Shown here one piece after another: positions 1 to 7,457 of a stretch of DNA of 18,928 bases (the stretch's first letter is position 1; every line of letters starts with the position of its first letter). The position numbers and the translations under genes were made by a program. The DNA is from Deltaproteobacteria bacterium UBA7527 (GTDB taxonomy: Bacteria > Desulfobacterota > Syntrophorhabdia > Syntrophorhabdales > Syntrophorhabdaceae). Where the stretch lies: the NCBI GenBank assembly GCA_002478225.1, contig DLMV01000063.1:41754-60681 (forward strand), read 5' to 3'. Under the pieces are notes generated by a model. It ran no database searches. It saw only the letters and a program-made list of their open reading frames with translations, and was not told the origin of the DNA.

Positions 1-2
1 AC

Positions 3-1385
3 GTATATAAAGAGAACTGGCTGCGGTCATTTTTCGGGTATCTGGCGGAGAACAGCTCATGGCTGACGACAACGACGTTCTCGGAGTATATGAAGGCGAA
101 ACGGCCTGTGAGCAGGATCTACCTCGGCTGCGAGTCATATAAGGAGATGGGGGAATGGTCTCTTCCCGCAGGGATCGCAAAAACATACGGCGACCTGCTG
201 AACGAACGGGACATACCGTACAGGCGTTTTCTGACCGGCGGCTATTTTAAGAATTTCCTCGTAAAGTACGCCGAAAGCAACGATATGCACAAAAAGGCGC
301 TCCGCCTGTCGAAGAAGGCAGGCAGAAACACTGAAGCAAAAAGACACGTCTACATGGCGCAATGCAATGACAGCTACTGGCACGGCGTCTTCGGCGGACT
401 CTATCTTCCGCATCTGAGGGCATCTGTTTACCGGCACCTTATCGAAGCCCGAAAGCTTCTCGACCCGACGAAAGCCTTCGCCGATGGTTATATCGAGGAT
501 ATAAATCTTGACGGCTACGAAGAGGCAGTACTGAGCAACAATGAGCTGGAGGCATCATTTCTTCTGAAAGAAGGAGGAGCGCTGTACGGGCTTGACTACA
601 AGCCGTCATCAGTGAACATAATGGCTACTCTCCGGAGGCGATACGAGGGATACCACGAAAAGATAAAACAGGCGGTGTACGGGAATATTGCCGATGGGAC
701 GAAGACCATCCATGAAATGGTCATTGCAAAAGAAGAGGGGCTTGGTGAGTACCTCCACTACGACTGGTACAGGAGGGGTTCTCTCATAGACCACGTTATG
801 GGAGATGATGTGGCCCTGGGACCCTTTTACAGGGGGAAATATTTTGAGCCGGGGGATTTCGTCAAGGAGCCTTACCTGGGAGTCATACGAAAGGACAAAA
901 AAGCAGTGCAGCTCTCGATGGAGAGAAAAGGACATTGCTGGCAGGCAGGGAAGGGTCTGCCCCTGACCATCAGAAAGGATGTTGTCTTACGACCGGAAGC
1001 CGGCCCGTTGAGCATCGATTATGCACTCAACGGTGCCATAGATGGGTTGTTGTATTTCGGCGTGGAATTCAATTTTTCACTTCTCGGGACAGGCGGAGAC
1101 AGGTTCCTGGAGACAGGCGGCATAAAGTACCCGCTTACAATAAAGGACACGCTCGGGGAGTCGGACAGATTGAGGCTCTACGATCCATATCAGAATGTCG
1201 AGATCCTCCTCGAATGGGATCTGCCTGCACCGATCTGGACGTTTCCCGTAGAGGTTGTTTCATTGTCAGAGAACGGGTTCGAACGAAATTACCAGAGCAC
1301 GATGGTCATGCCGGTCTGGGCCATAGATCTTTCCAAAGGATCATGGAATATGTCAATGAGGCTTCATCTAAAGCAAGTTCAATAA
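3..1385 (+). CDS. GH57 alpha-amylase / 4-alpha-glucanotransferase, C-terminal part (5' truncated by window)
   Basis: The frame is open from base 3, so this is the last ~460 residues of a longer protein; the internal ATG at 90 is not the true start. The visible N-terminal stretch WLTTTTFSEY followed by RIYLGCESYKEMGEWSLPAG is typical of the region after the GH57 catalytic barrel in glucanotransferases and amylases of the Thermococcus litoralis type. The remainder corresponds to the helical DUF1925 and beta-rich DUF1926 domains, ending with the usual strand-rich segment (PIWTFPVEVVSLSENGFERN). The catalytic nucleophile and acid of GH57 lie upstream and cannot be checked. Expected role: cytoplasmic hydrolysis or transfer on alpha-1,4-glucan (glycogen metabolism). 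Assignment to GH57 is secure; glucanotransferase versus amylase is not resolved. Confidence 0.85.
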   Translation, partial: VYKENWLRSFFGYLAENSSWLTTTTFSEYMKAKRPVSRIYLGCESYKEMGEWSLPAGIAKTYGDLLNERDIPYRRFLTGGYFKNFLVKYAESNDMHKKALRLSKKAGRNTEAKRHVYMAQCNDSYWHGVFGGLYLPHLRASVYRHLIEARKLLDPTKAFADGYIEDINLDGYEEAVLSNNELEASFLLKEGGALYGLDYKPSSVNIMATLRRRYEGYHEKIKQAVYGNIADGTKTIHEMVIAKEEGLGEYLHYDWYRRGSLIDHVMGDDVALGPFYRGKYFEPGDFVKEPYLGVIRKDKKAVQLSMERKGHCWQAGKGLPLTIRKDVVLRPEAGPLSIDYALNGAIDGLLYFGVEFNFSLLGTGGDRFLETGGIKYPLTIKDTLGESDRLRLYDPYQNVEILLEWDLPAPIWTFPVEVVSLSENGFERNYQSTMVMPVWAIDLSKGSWNMSMRLHLKQVQ

Positions 1386-1390
1386 ACCTC

Positions 1391-1486
1391 GTGAAATGTG
1401 AAACGTGAAAAGTAAAATGTTTAAAGCATTAAGCGACGAGGGTTTTTTTATCTTTTATCTTCTGCATTTCACATTTCACTTTTCAC
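1391..1486. repeat. Heptad repeat block A, inverted pair, unit GTGAAAN
   Basis: Four 7-nt units (GTGAAAT, GTGAAAC, GTGAAAA, GTAAAAT) occupy 1391-1418. Three units on the opposite strand (ATTTCAC, ATTTCAC, TTTTCAC) occupy 1466-1486. The arms could pair as an imperfect stem of about 21 bp whose mismatches all fall on the seventh base of each unit. The loop (~1419-1465) contains a T-run at 1443-1449. The block fills the spacer between the GH57 and glycosyltransferase genes. Confidence 0.8.
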
Positions 1487-1500
1487 GGCATTAGCAAAGA

Positions 1501-2334
1501 ATGGTTTCCGTCATCATCACCACATATAACCGGAGAAGGTTCCTGAGGGAGGCAGCGATGTCTGTTCTACAACAGGACTACCCGGATAAAGAGATCATCG
1601 TTGTCGACGATGGATCGACGGACAATTCCATCGAGGAAGTGAAGGATCTGCCGGTGCGCTATGTATGGAAGGAAAACAGCGGTATCAGCAGCGCCAGGAA
1701 CAGGGGCATAGGAGAATCAGGCGGCGAGTACATAGCGTTCCTCGATGTTGATGACCTGTGGAAAAAGAAGAAGCTTTCAACCCAAATATCCCAGATGAAG
1801 GCGAAAGATCACAGCGTATCATATACCGACGAGATCTGGATAAGAGATGGAAAAAGGCTCAACCAGAAATTACGGCATAAGAAATATTCCGGCATGATCT
1901 TCGAGCATTGTCTCCCCCTTTGCATCATCAGTCCATCGTCGGTGGTCATCAAGAGGGAGATATTTGAAGATGTCGGATTATTTGACGAATCGCTGCCCGT
2001 GTGCGAGGACTACGATATGTGGCTCAGGGTGACCGCCAGGTACCCCGTGCTTTTTATAGAGAGGCCGCTGGTGATCAAGAGAGGCGGTCATGAAGATCAG
2101 CTTTCCAGGCGGTATGCAGGCATGGACAGGTTCAGGATACAGGCTATCGTAAAGATATTGCAAGCCCATTACCTTGACAGCGCCATGCGAAGGCAGGCGG
2201 CTGAGGAACTGAAAAGGAAATGCCTGATCTATGCCAACGGTGCGATACGACGGAACAAGATGGAAGAGGCCGAATACTACCTTTCCCTTGCGGTAAAAGC
2301 AGCGGAGGGCGGGGAGCAGAGAGCAGAGAGATGA
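1501..2334 (+). CDS. Family 2 glycosyltransferase
   Basis: 277 residues of GT-A fold. The N-terminus MVSVIITTYNR is the classic GT2 beginning, which supports the ATG at 1501 although no clear Shine-Dalgarno precedes it. The nucleotide-sugar motif VVDDGSTD is at residues 34-41, the metal-binding DXD-type motif LDVDDLW at 81-87, and the late acidic motif CEDYDMWLR at 168-176. It has no membrane segment, so a cytoplasmic enzyme is likely, transferring sugars to a glycan, lipid or protein acceptor; donor and acceptor cannot be read from the sequence. A helical C-terminal extension (~205-265) follows the catalytic domain. The last ten codons (from 2302) are entirely heptad repeat, encoding AEGGEQRAER, so the present stop may be a secondary consequence of repeat insertion. 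Confidence 0.88.
   Translation: MVSVIITTYNRRRFLREAAMSVLQQDYPDKEIIVVDDGSTDNSIEEVKDLPVRYVWKENSGISSARNRGIGESGGEYIAFLDVDDLWKKKKLSTQISQMKAKDHSVSYTDEIWIRDGKRLNQKLRHKKYSGMIFEHCLPLCIISPSSVVIKREIFEDVGLFDESLPVCEDYDMWLRVTARYPVLFIERPLVIKRGGHEDQLSRRYAGMDRFRIQAIVKILQAHYLDSAMRRQAAEELKRKCLIYANGAIRRNKMEEAEYYLSLAVKAAEGGEQRAER
2302..2329. repeat. Heptad repeat block B, unit GCRGRGR, inside the 3' end of the GT2 gene
   Basis: Four consecutive 7-nt units: GCGGAGG, GCGGGGA, GCAGAGA, GCAGAGA. They are read as the final codons of the glycosyltransferase and end just before its TGA. No inverted partner is visible nearby. Confidence 0.65.
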
Positions 2335-2341
2335 ACTCTAT

Positions 2342-2362
2342 AAAGGACGGTTCCTTTTGTTT
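2342..2362 (+). terminator. Weak hairpin with T-rich tail after GT2
   Basis: AAAGGA (2342-2347) pairs with TCCTTT (2352-2357) across a 4-nt loop and is followed by T-rich sequence to 2362. It lies between the convergent glycosyltransferase and IclR genes. The stem is short and A/T-rich at its base, so termination is only plausible. Confidence 0.3.
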
Positions 2363-2395
2363 TAAAATATTCATCGATATTGTTCGTTCCGGTGT

Positions 2396-3166
2396 TTACG
2401 AATTCCCTTTGATATTGAGCTGCGACAGGTTCCGGCTGATCTTATGTGCGGCCTCGAGGAGGTTCATGGCCATGCCGTGCAGTTTCCCGTCCGTCATTGA
2501 AGCGGTGAACCCCAGGATGCATATGGCGCCTGCTGGGACATCCCGCGAATATACAAGAGCCGCAATTGCCCTCACGCCTTTCAGATACTCTTCGAGATCA
2601 AGCCCGTAACCGTTTTTTCTTGTTTTTTCTATTTCTTCTATGAAGTGCTCTAAATCGGTTATGCTGTTCTCCGTATATTTTGGCAGCCCGCGCTCCTTGA
2701 GGAAGTTCCTGATCTCGTCATTGCTAAAAGGAGAGAGAAACACCTTGCATAGGACAGATGCAGTGATCGGGAGCTTGGTTCCCACAGGGGAAGATATCTT
2801 CAACGTCTTCTTCGCTTCGACAGTATCGAGAACCTTTACTGTATGGTCTTCCTTGACGCAGAGAAAGACCGTCTCATCGGTAGTCTCAACAAGCTTTTCA
2901 AGGAATGGCCTCGCGACAGCAGTGAGCTCCCCTCCGCGCAGGACAGTATTTGCAAGCTCGAAGAGTTCCTGACCGATCGTATACTTCTTTGTTGATCTGT
3001 TCTTTGCGACAAAACCGCTTTCTTGAAGGGCTTTCAATACACCGAAGACAGTACTTTTACTGATGGATAATGATTTAGCGATCTCAGTCACACCCAATGG
3101 CCTATTCTCCTGTATGATGAGCTTGGTGATCTCGAGAGCTTTTTTTATAATAGGTGCATTATACAT
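2396..3166 (-). CDS. IclR-family transcriptional regulator
   Basis: 256 residues, the usual IclR length. The N-terminal winged helix-turn-helix spans about residues 5-65: ALEITKLI helix, GVTEIAKSLSISKSTVFGVLKALQESGFV recognition region, then the wing with KKYTIGQELFELA. The C-terminal IclR effector-binding (GAF-like) domain runs from ~75 to 250 and includes the ETVFLCV and YSRDVPAGAICILGFTASM segments. It is divergent from acsV with a 184-bp spacer and has its own consensus promoter; IclR proteins often regulate a divergent neighbour and themselves. The effector is unknown; IclR members commonly sense small organic or aromatic acids. The predicted mRNA leader is only about a dozen bases with no Shine-Dalgarno before the ATG at 3166, so translation may be near-leaderless. 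Confidence 0.92.
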   Translation of the reverse strand: MYNAPIIKKALEITKLIIQENRPLGVTEIAKSLSISKSTVFGVLKALQESGFVAKNRSTKKYTIGQELFELANTVLRGGELTAVARPFLEKLVETTDETVFLCVKEDHTVKVLDTVEAKKTLKISSPVGTKLPITASVLCKVFLSPFSNDEIRNFLKERGLPKYTENSITDLEHFIEEIEKTRKNGYGLDLEEYLKGVRAIAALVYSRDVPAGAICILGFTASMTDGKLHGMAMNLLEAAHKISRNLSQLNIKGNS

Positions 3167-3184
3167 GATTCATTATGATGAACA

Positions 3185-3213
3185 ATTATAGCGAAATATG
3201 TTATTTGTGTCAA
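3185..3213 (-). promoter_or_regulatory. Consensus sigma-70 promoter of the IclR gene
   Basis: Read on the minus strand, TTGACA (3213-3208) is followed by exactly 17 nt and TATAAT (3190-3185), a perfect match to both hexamers. The start of transcription would fall near 3178, about 12 nt before the IclR ATG. Confidence 0.8.
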
Positions 3214-3240
3214 TAAATTATAGAAAACAGAAATATATTT
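3194..3240. promoter_or_regulatory. Two AT-rich palindromes, candidate IclR operators
   Basis: AAATA-TGT-TATTT (3194-3206) lies between the -10 and -35 of the IclR promoter. A perfect 10-bp palindrome AAATATATTT is at 3231-3240. Their centres are about 36 bp apart. A direct repeat AATTATAG also occurs at 3184-3191 and 3216-3223. IclR proteins bind short palindromes, often in pairs, so these are plausible sites for autoregulation and for control of acsV. AT-rich DNA yields such palindromes by chance, hence the moderate confidence. Confidence 0.4.
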
Positions 3241-3350
3241 TAGTTTATGGTAATGAACTACTGGTAAAATGTTCGCAGAAAAGGATCATTAACGGATTTA
3301 GTTTGTTTCAAATTGGGGGATAATCTGATACAATTCAGTATTTTACGGAT

Positions 3351-5408
3351 ATGCCAGTGTACACAATAAAATTTCTCCCCGACGACCGCGCGGCAACGGC
3401 AAGCGATGGTGAAAATCTGCTCGAAATCGCCATGAGGTCCGACGTCCACATCAATGCTTCGTGCGGCGGCAACGGCACCTGCGGGAAATGCAGGGTTAAG
3501 GTCATGCGAGGGAAGACCAGCGCGCCTATGCATCCGAAGGTAAGCAGCAAAGATTATGATGAGGGGTTTAGGCTCGCATGCATGACTACGGTCCACGGAG
3601 AAGCGGTCGTTGAAATACCGCTTGAATCTCAGGTCGACAGATCGGCGCTCAGGAGAAAGGCGGGGGGCTCCCGCGTCCTCTCCTCTTTCAGCAGTACGGA
3701 TTTTATCAAAGGGTGGGCGATTGATCCGGCAGTATCAAAGCGCTACATAGAACTTCAAAGGCCATCCGTTGATGATAACGTATCAGACCTGAGGCGGCTG
3801 GAGAGGGAATTCCAGGCGAAATATGGCAGGGCCGATATTGCCATAGATTTTTCTGTGCTTAAAACATTGAACAGAACCTTCAGGGATGCTGGGTGGAAGG
3901 TGACGGTTACGGTTGTTGAGTCCGGCAGGGGGGTCGAGATTATTAATGTAGAGCCTGGCAATACTGAAGATAGAAATTATTCTATTGTTTTTGATATTGG
4001 AACGACGACGGTCTGCGCTCAGATCCTCGATCTTGCGAGTTGCAGCGTCGTGAAGATCGCCGAGCACAGGGACAACGGCCTCGACCTTTGCACCCTCGCC
4101 GAGTCCTCCGATTACAACAGCCAGATACGTTATGGTGAGGACGTTATATCGAGGATAATGTACGCCCAGAAGGAAGGCGGCCTGGAAGAGCTCCAGAAGG
4201 CCGTTATCAGGACAATGAACGGTCTCATAAGCGAATTACTGGGTATGGGCAATATCAGGGCAGAGGATGTTTCCCATATCGTTTGCGCCGGCAATACGAC
4301 AATGACCCACCTCCTTCTCGGCATCTGCCCGAAGTATATCATGCTTGCCCCCTACACGCCTGTTATGACAACGGGTGTTTCGGGCGCTGCGGCGTCAGGG
4401 GCCATTGGATCATCGCGGGTCTGCGGGGACAATTCAGCAGACACGAGTTCTTCCGGGATCATCATACCGCCTGTCAGGGCAAAAGAGATCGGCGTAACGC
4501 TCAATGAGAATGCAAGGCTGTATGTGTTCCCATGCGTATCGTCGTATGTCGGCGGCGACATTGTGGCAGGCGTGATCGGTTCCGGCATGTTTCAAAAAGA
4601 AAACGTCACGCTTTATATGGATATCGGGACGAACGGCGAAGTGGTCCTCGGGAACAAGGACTGGCTTATGTGTGCTTCATGCTCGGCAGGGCCTGCCTTT
4701 GAGGGTGGAGGGATAAAATTCGGAATGAGGGCGGGGAAGGGGGCAATTGAACAGGCAAGGATCCATCCTGTTACCTATGAACCGATGGTCCTGACGATCG
4801 GCAGGACAAAACCCGCAGGCATCTGCGGCTCCGGATTGATCGACATCGTCGCAGGCCTCATCGAAACCGGCCTCATTGATCAGAACGGCAAGTTCCGAAG
4901 GGATCGTGATACGGAGAGGGTCAGGCACGGCGAGGACGGATATGAATATGTGGTCTGCTATGCACCGGAGAGCCGGATAGAAAGGGATATCGTCATTACC
5001 GAAGTGGATATCGATAATCTGGTGAGGACCAAGGCGGCGATCTATGCGGGCTGCAAGGTGCTCCTTGACAATGCCGGACTATCATACAGCGAACTGGAAA
5101 AGGTCATCATAGCAGGAGGCTTTGGCCATTACATAGACGTCGAAAGGGCGCAGGTGATCGGGCTCCTGCCTGAACTGCCTCTGGAAAGATTTATCTTTGT
5201 GGGAAACGGCTCGCTCCTTGGCGCGCGCCTGTTCTCTTTTTCGAAGGGATTTTTGAACCAAGCAGAGCGGGTGGCAAGGAACATGACAAATATTGAGCTT
5301 TCCAACAGCAAATCATTTGTGGACGAGTTTGTGGCAGCTATGTTCCTGCCGCATACCGATCAGAGTCTGTTCCCCGGTGTAATGGAGAGATTGAGAAATG
5401 GCGGTTAA
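3351..5408 (+). CDS. acsV: RACo-type reductive activator of the corrinoid iron-sulfur protein (ferredoxin + ASKHA domains)
   Basis: 685 residues. The N-terminal [2Fe-2S] ferredoxin domain (~1-95) has Cys38, Cys44, Cys47 and Cys77 in a CX5CX2CX29C pattern. After a linker, the ASKHA ATPase domain begins with the phosphate motif VFDIGTTTVCAQ (~213-224). It continues with AGNTTMTHLLLG (~313-324), YMDIGTNGEVVLG (~422-434), AGPAFEGGGIKFGMRAG (~446-462), the glycine-rich ICGSGLIDIV (~491-500) and IAGGFGHYIDVERAQVIGLLP (~587-607). Members of this family use ATP to reduce the inactive Co(II) corrinoid of AcsCD back to Co(I). Here it is the first gene of the acs cluster, 9 nt before cooC. No strong Shine-Dalgarno precedes the ATG at 3351. 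Unusual is a Ser/Gly/Ala-rich stretch of ~30 residues (~341-370) where relatives, as I recall them, run almost directly from PYTPV to PPVRAKEIG. Confidence 0.9.
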   Translation: MPVYTIKFLPDDRAATASDGENLLEIAMRSDVHINASCGGNGTCGKCRVKVMRGKTSAPMHPKVSSKDYDEGFRLACMTTVHGEAVVEIPLESQVDRSALRRKAGGSRVLSSFSSTDFIKGWAIDPAVSKRYIELQRPSVDDNVSDLRRLEREFQAKYGRADIAIDFSVLKTLNRTFRDAGWKVTVTVVESGRGVEIINVEPGNTEDRNYSIVFDIGTTTVCAQILDLASCSVVKIAEHRDNGLDLCTLAESSDYNSQIRYGEDVISRIMYAQKEGGLEELQKAVIRTMNGLISELLGMGNIRAEDVSHIVCAGNTTMTHLLLGICPKYIMLAPYTPVMTTGVSGAAASGAIGSSRVCGDNSADTSSSGIIIPPVRAKEIGVTLNENARLYVFPCVSSYVGGDIVAGVIGSGMFQKENVTLYMDIGTNGEVVLGNKDWLMCASCSAGPAFEGGGIKFGMRAGKGAIEQARIHPVTYEPMVLTIGRTKPAGICGSGLIDIVAGLIETGLIDQNGKFRRDRDTERVRHGEDGYEYVVCYAPESRIERDIVITEVDIDNLVRTKAAIYAGCKVLLDNAGLSYSELEKVIIAGGFGHYIDVERAQVIGLLPELPLERFIFVGNGSLLGARLFSFSKGFLNQAERVARNMTNIELSNSKSFVDEFVAAMFLPHTDQSLFPGVMERLRNGG

Positions 5409-5417
5409 GAGGAAGCA

Positions 5418-6191
5418 ATGAGAGCGAAGAACAAGCCAATGGTCATAGCCGTTGCCGGTAAAGGCGGGGTAGGCAAAACGACGGTGGGAGGATTGCTCGT
5501 AAGATACCTTGTTGAGGAAATGAAGAAAGGCCCTGTCCTTGCGGTGGACGTGGACCCCAACTCCAACTTCAACGAGGTGCTCGGAGTAACCGTGAAGAAT
5601 ACGATCGGCGAGGCGAGGGAATTGATGAAGAAAGACGTTCCCAAAGGCATGACAAAGGACGTCTGGTTCGAGTACAAGGTACATGAGGCCATTGTCGAAC
5701 ATGATGGTTTTGACCTCCTTGTCATGGGAAGACCAGAGGGGCCCGGGTGCTATTGCGCGGCAAACGCTGTAGCGAAGCGATCCATCGATGCGCTGAAGGC
5801 AAACTACTCTTATATTATTGTGGACAATGAAGCGGGCATGGAGCACATGAGCAGGCTTGTTACGCAGGACGTGGACAGGCTGTACGTCATTTCCGACCCT
5901 ACTCAGAGGGGTCTTGCGACGGCAGGCCGGATCCACCGTCTCATCAATGAATTGAAACTGCACATCGGAAATACCTATACTATTGTGAACCGCACAGACG
6001 CACATGACAAAGCTACCCTTGATAGTATCGCAGCGGAGAACGGCATAGCGCTGACGGGAACGATACGCAACGACCAGGCGCTTTTGTTGAACGAAATGGA
6101 AGGAAAGACGATCTTCGATCTCAAAAAGGATTCTGTTGCCCTTATTGATGCATACAGGATATTCGATGCGACACTGAAAGGCAGCGAATAG
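5418..6191 (+). CDS. cooC: CooC-type nickel-insertion ATPase for CO dehydrogenase
   Basis: 257 residues of the MinD/SIMIBI P-loop family. The deviant Walker A AGKGGVGKTT is at residues 13-22 and VDVDPNSN at 43-50. A CXC motif (Cys111-Tyr-Cys113) is in the GPGCYCAANAV segment; in CooC proteins this pair binds Ni/Zn at the dimer interface. The NEAGMEHMSR stretch (~135-145) is also typical. The ATPase helps load nickel into the C-cluster of CooS or into acetyl-CoA synthase; acsF is the alternative name in acetogens, and the two targets cannot be told apart here. The Shine-Dalgarno AGGAAG lies a few bases before the ATG at 5418, and the gene is tightly linked to acsV, suggesting one transcript. 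Confidence 0.92.
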   Translation: MRAKNKPMVIAVAGKGGVGKTTVGGLLVRYLVEEMKKGPVLAVDVDPNSNFNEVLGVTVKNTIGEARELMKKDVPKGMTKDVWFEYKVHEAIVEHDGFDLLVMGRPEGPGCYCAANAVAKRSIDALKANYSYIIVDNEAGMEHMSRLVTQDVDRLYVISDPTQRGLATAGRIHRLINELKLHIGNTYTIVNRTDAHDKATLDSIAAENGIALTGTIRNDQALLLNEMEGKTIFDLKKDSVALIDAYRIFDATLKGSE

Positions 6192-6252
6192 CAGAAACCC
6201 TTGACAGACCGTTCAAACGATTGCATGTTAATGTGAAAGCGAAGGAGGGAAT

Positions 6253-7137
6253 ATGGGAGCGAAGATCATCAGCGGGACCGAGACAGCATCGAAGATCAGG
6301 GAAGAACTAAAGGAAGAGACGGCCCGACTGAAGGCAGATCATGATCTGGTGCCGGGGCTTGTAACGATCATCGTGGGGAACAATCCGGCATCGGTGAGCT
6401 ATGTAACGGCAAAACAGAGGACCGCGAAGGAGCTTGGCTTCTATTCTGTCCAGGATGATGAGCCTGAGGATATCTCCGAAGAAAAGCTCCTTGCGCTGAT
6501 CGACACATACAACAAGGACCCCAGGATACATGGGATCCTCGTGCAGCTCCCCCTTCCAAAACACATCAATGAGACGAAGATCCTCTACGCGATAGATCCC
6601 GATAAGGACGTCGATGGGTTCCATCCAGTCAATGTCGGCAGGCTCATGATCGGGGAGGCGAAGTTCTACCCCTGTACGCCTTATGGCATTCAGCAGCTTC
6701 TTGTAAGGAGCAACGTTAACATTGATGGAGCTGAGGTCGTTGTTGTGGGGAGGAGCAATATCGTCGGAAAGCCTATTGCCATGATGCTTGCGCAGAAGGC
6801 AAAAGGGGCGAATGCCACGGTAACGATGTGCCATACCGGGACGAGAGACCTTGCGTTCCATACGAAACGCGCCGACATCCTCATAGTAGCCGCGGGAAGA
6901 CCGAAGGCGATCACCGCGGATATGGTCAAAGACGGCGCGGTCGTGATAGACGTAGGTGTGAACAGGATCGGGATGACGCCGGAAGGAAAGGCAAAGCTCT
7001 GCGGCGATGTGGACTTTGATGGTGTGAAGGCGAAGGCATCGGCGATAACGCCTGTTCCTGGCGGCGTAGGGCCCATGACCATAACGATGCTTATGCTCAA
7101 TACGGTAAAAGCGGCAAAAGCAGCTCATGGCCTGTAG
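6253..7137 (+). CDS. folD: Bifunctional methylene-THF dehydrogenase / methenyl-THF cyclohydrolase
   Basis: 294 residues, normal for FolD. Visible motifs: SYVTAKQRTAKELG with the catalytic Lys at 54, GILVQLPLPKH (94-104), DKDVDGFHPVN (118-128), PCTPYG (140-145), the NAD(P)-binding VVVGRSNIVGKPIA (163-176) and the C-terminal PVPGGVGPMT (268-277). The enzyme interconverts 5,10-methylene-, methenyl- and 10-formyl-tetrahydrofolate, feeding the methyl branch that ends at AcsE. A strong AAGGAGGG Shine-Dalgarno precedes the ATG at 6253. The gap to cooC is 61 nt. The last residues (AHGL) and the TAG stop are written in heptad repeat units that continue into the spacer. Confidence 0.96.
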   Translation: MGAKIISGTETASKIREELKEETARLKADHDLVPGLVTIIVGNNPASVSYVTAKQRTAKELGFYSVQDDEPEDISEEKLLALIDTYNKDPRIHGILVQLPLPKHINETKILYAIDPDKDVDGFHPVNVGRLMIGEAKFYPCTPYGIQQLLVRSNVNIDGAEVVVVGRSNIVGKPIAMMLAQKAKGANATVTMCHTGTRDLAFHTKRADILIVAAGRPKAITADMVKDGAVVIDVGVNRIGMTPEGKAKLCGDVDFDGVKAKASAITPVPGGVGPMTITMLMLNTVKAAKAAHGL

Positions 7138-7224
7138 CTCATGGCCCATAGCTGATAGCAACTGCATAGTAATGAATTTTAAGTTCGAAATTTTTTGCCA
7201 TGAGCCATGAACCATGAGCTATGA
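7122..7224. repeat. Heptad repeat block C, inverted pair, unit AGCTCAT / GGCCCAT
   Basis: Units AGCTCAT, GGCCTGT, AGCTCAT, GGCCCAT, AGCTGAT follow at exact 7-nt steps from 7122 to 7156. The opposite-strand arm at 7197-7224 has GCCATGA, GCCATGA, ACCATGA, GCTATGA. The ~40-nt loop is A/T-rich. The first units lie inside folD; the last ends about 17 nt before the next start codon, just upstream of its ribosome site. The arms could form an imperfect hairpin in mRNA. Confidence 0.8.
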
Positions 7225-7241
7225 GCTAAATCGGAGGTTGT

Positions 7242-7457
7242 ATGTCTGACTACAAGTACGAGGAAAAAGAGGATTTTGCCGGAAGGAAGGTGAAGGTCCT
7301 TGGTCCAACCTATGAAGAAGGAAAACCTGAAGACAGAGGGGACTGGAGGTCGAAGCTTGGAAGCCGTGAGGACGCCTTGCGCTATATCAGGACAGCAATG
7401 AGATACTGGTACAGTAAGGAATGGTACGGCAGTGAGAAAAGGAAACAGGAGGCATAA
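7242..7457 (+). CDS. Small charged protein of unknown function, coupled to acsD
   Basis: 71 residues that I do not assign to a family. It is rich in Lys, Arg, Glu and Asp, with an aromatic C-terminal stretch (YIRTAMRYWYSKEWYG, 48-63) and Trp at 35, 56 and 61. There is no signal peptide, membrane segment or cysteine. The Shine-Dalgarno CGGAGG lies before the ATG at 7242, and the stop overlaps the acsD start by one base (TAATG), so translation of acsD is probably coupled to it. The position between folD and acsD, good ribosome site and coupling argue for a real gene with a role around the corrinoid protein; that role is inference from context only. Confidence 0.75.
   Translation: MSDYKYEEKEDFAGRKVKVLGPTYEEGKPEDRGDWRSKLGSREDALRYIRTAMRYWYSKEWYGSEKRKQEA

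Noticed and set aside
90..92. ATG at 90 as the start of the first gene
   Set aside because: The frame is open back to base 3, and the upstream residues (WLTTTTFSEY) belong to the GH57 family, so the gene begins outside the window.
935..1408. 157-codon plus-strand frame overlapping the GH57 gene
   Set aside because: An alternative frame within a conserved domain; Arg-rich translation without features.
6201..6229. TTGACA in the cooC-folD spacer as an internal promoter
   Set aside because: The -35 is perfect, but the hexamer 17 nt downstream (CATGTT) matches TATAAT at only three positions. Not enough to call.
6307..7215. 302-codon minus-strand open frame opposite folD
   Set aside because: It lies fully antisense to a clear FolD with all its motifs. 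The translation is rich in Arg/His/Cys with no recognisable domain, as expected for a shadow frame.
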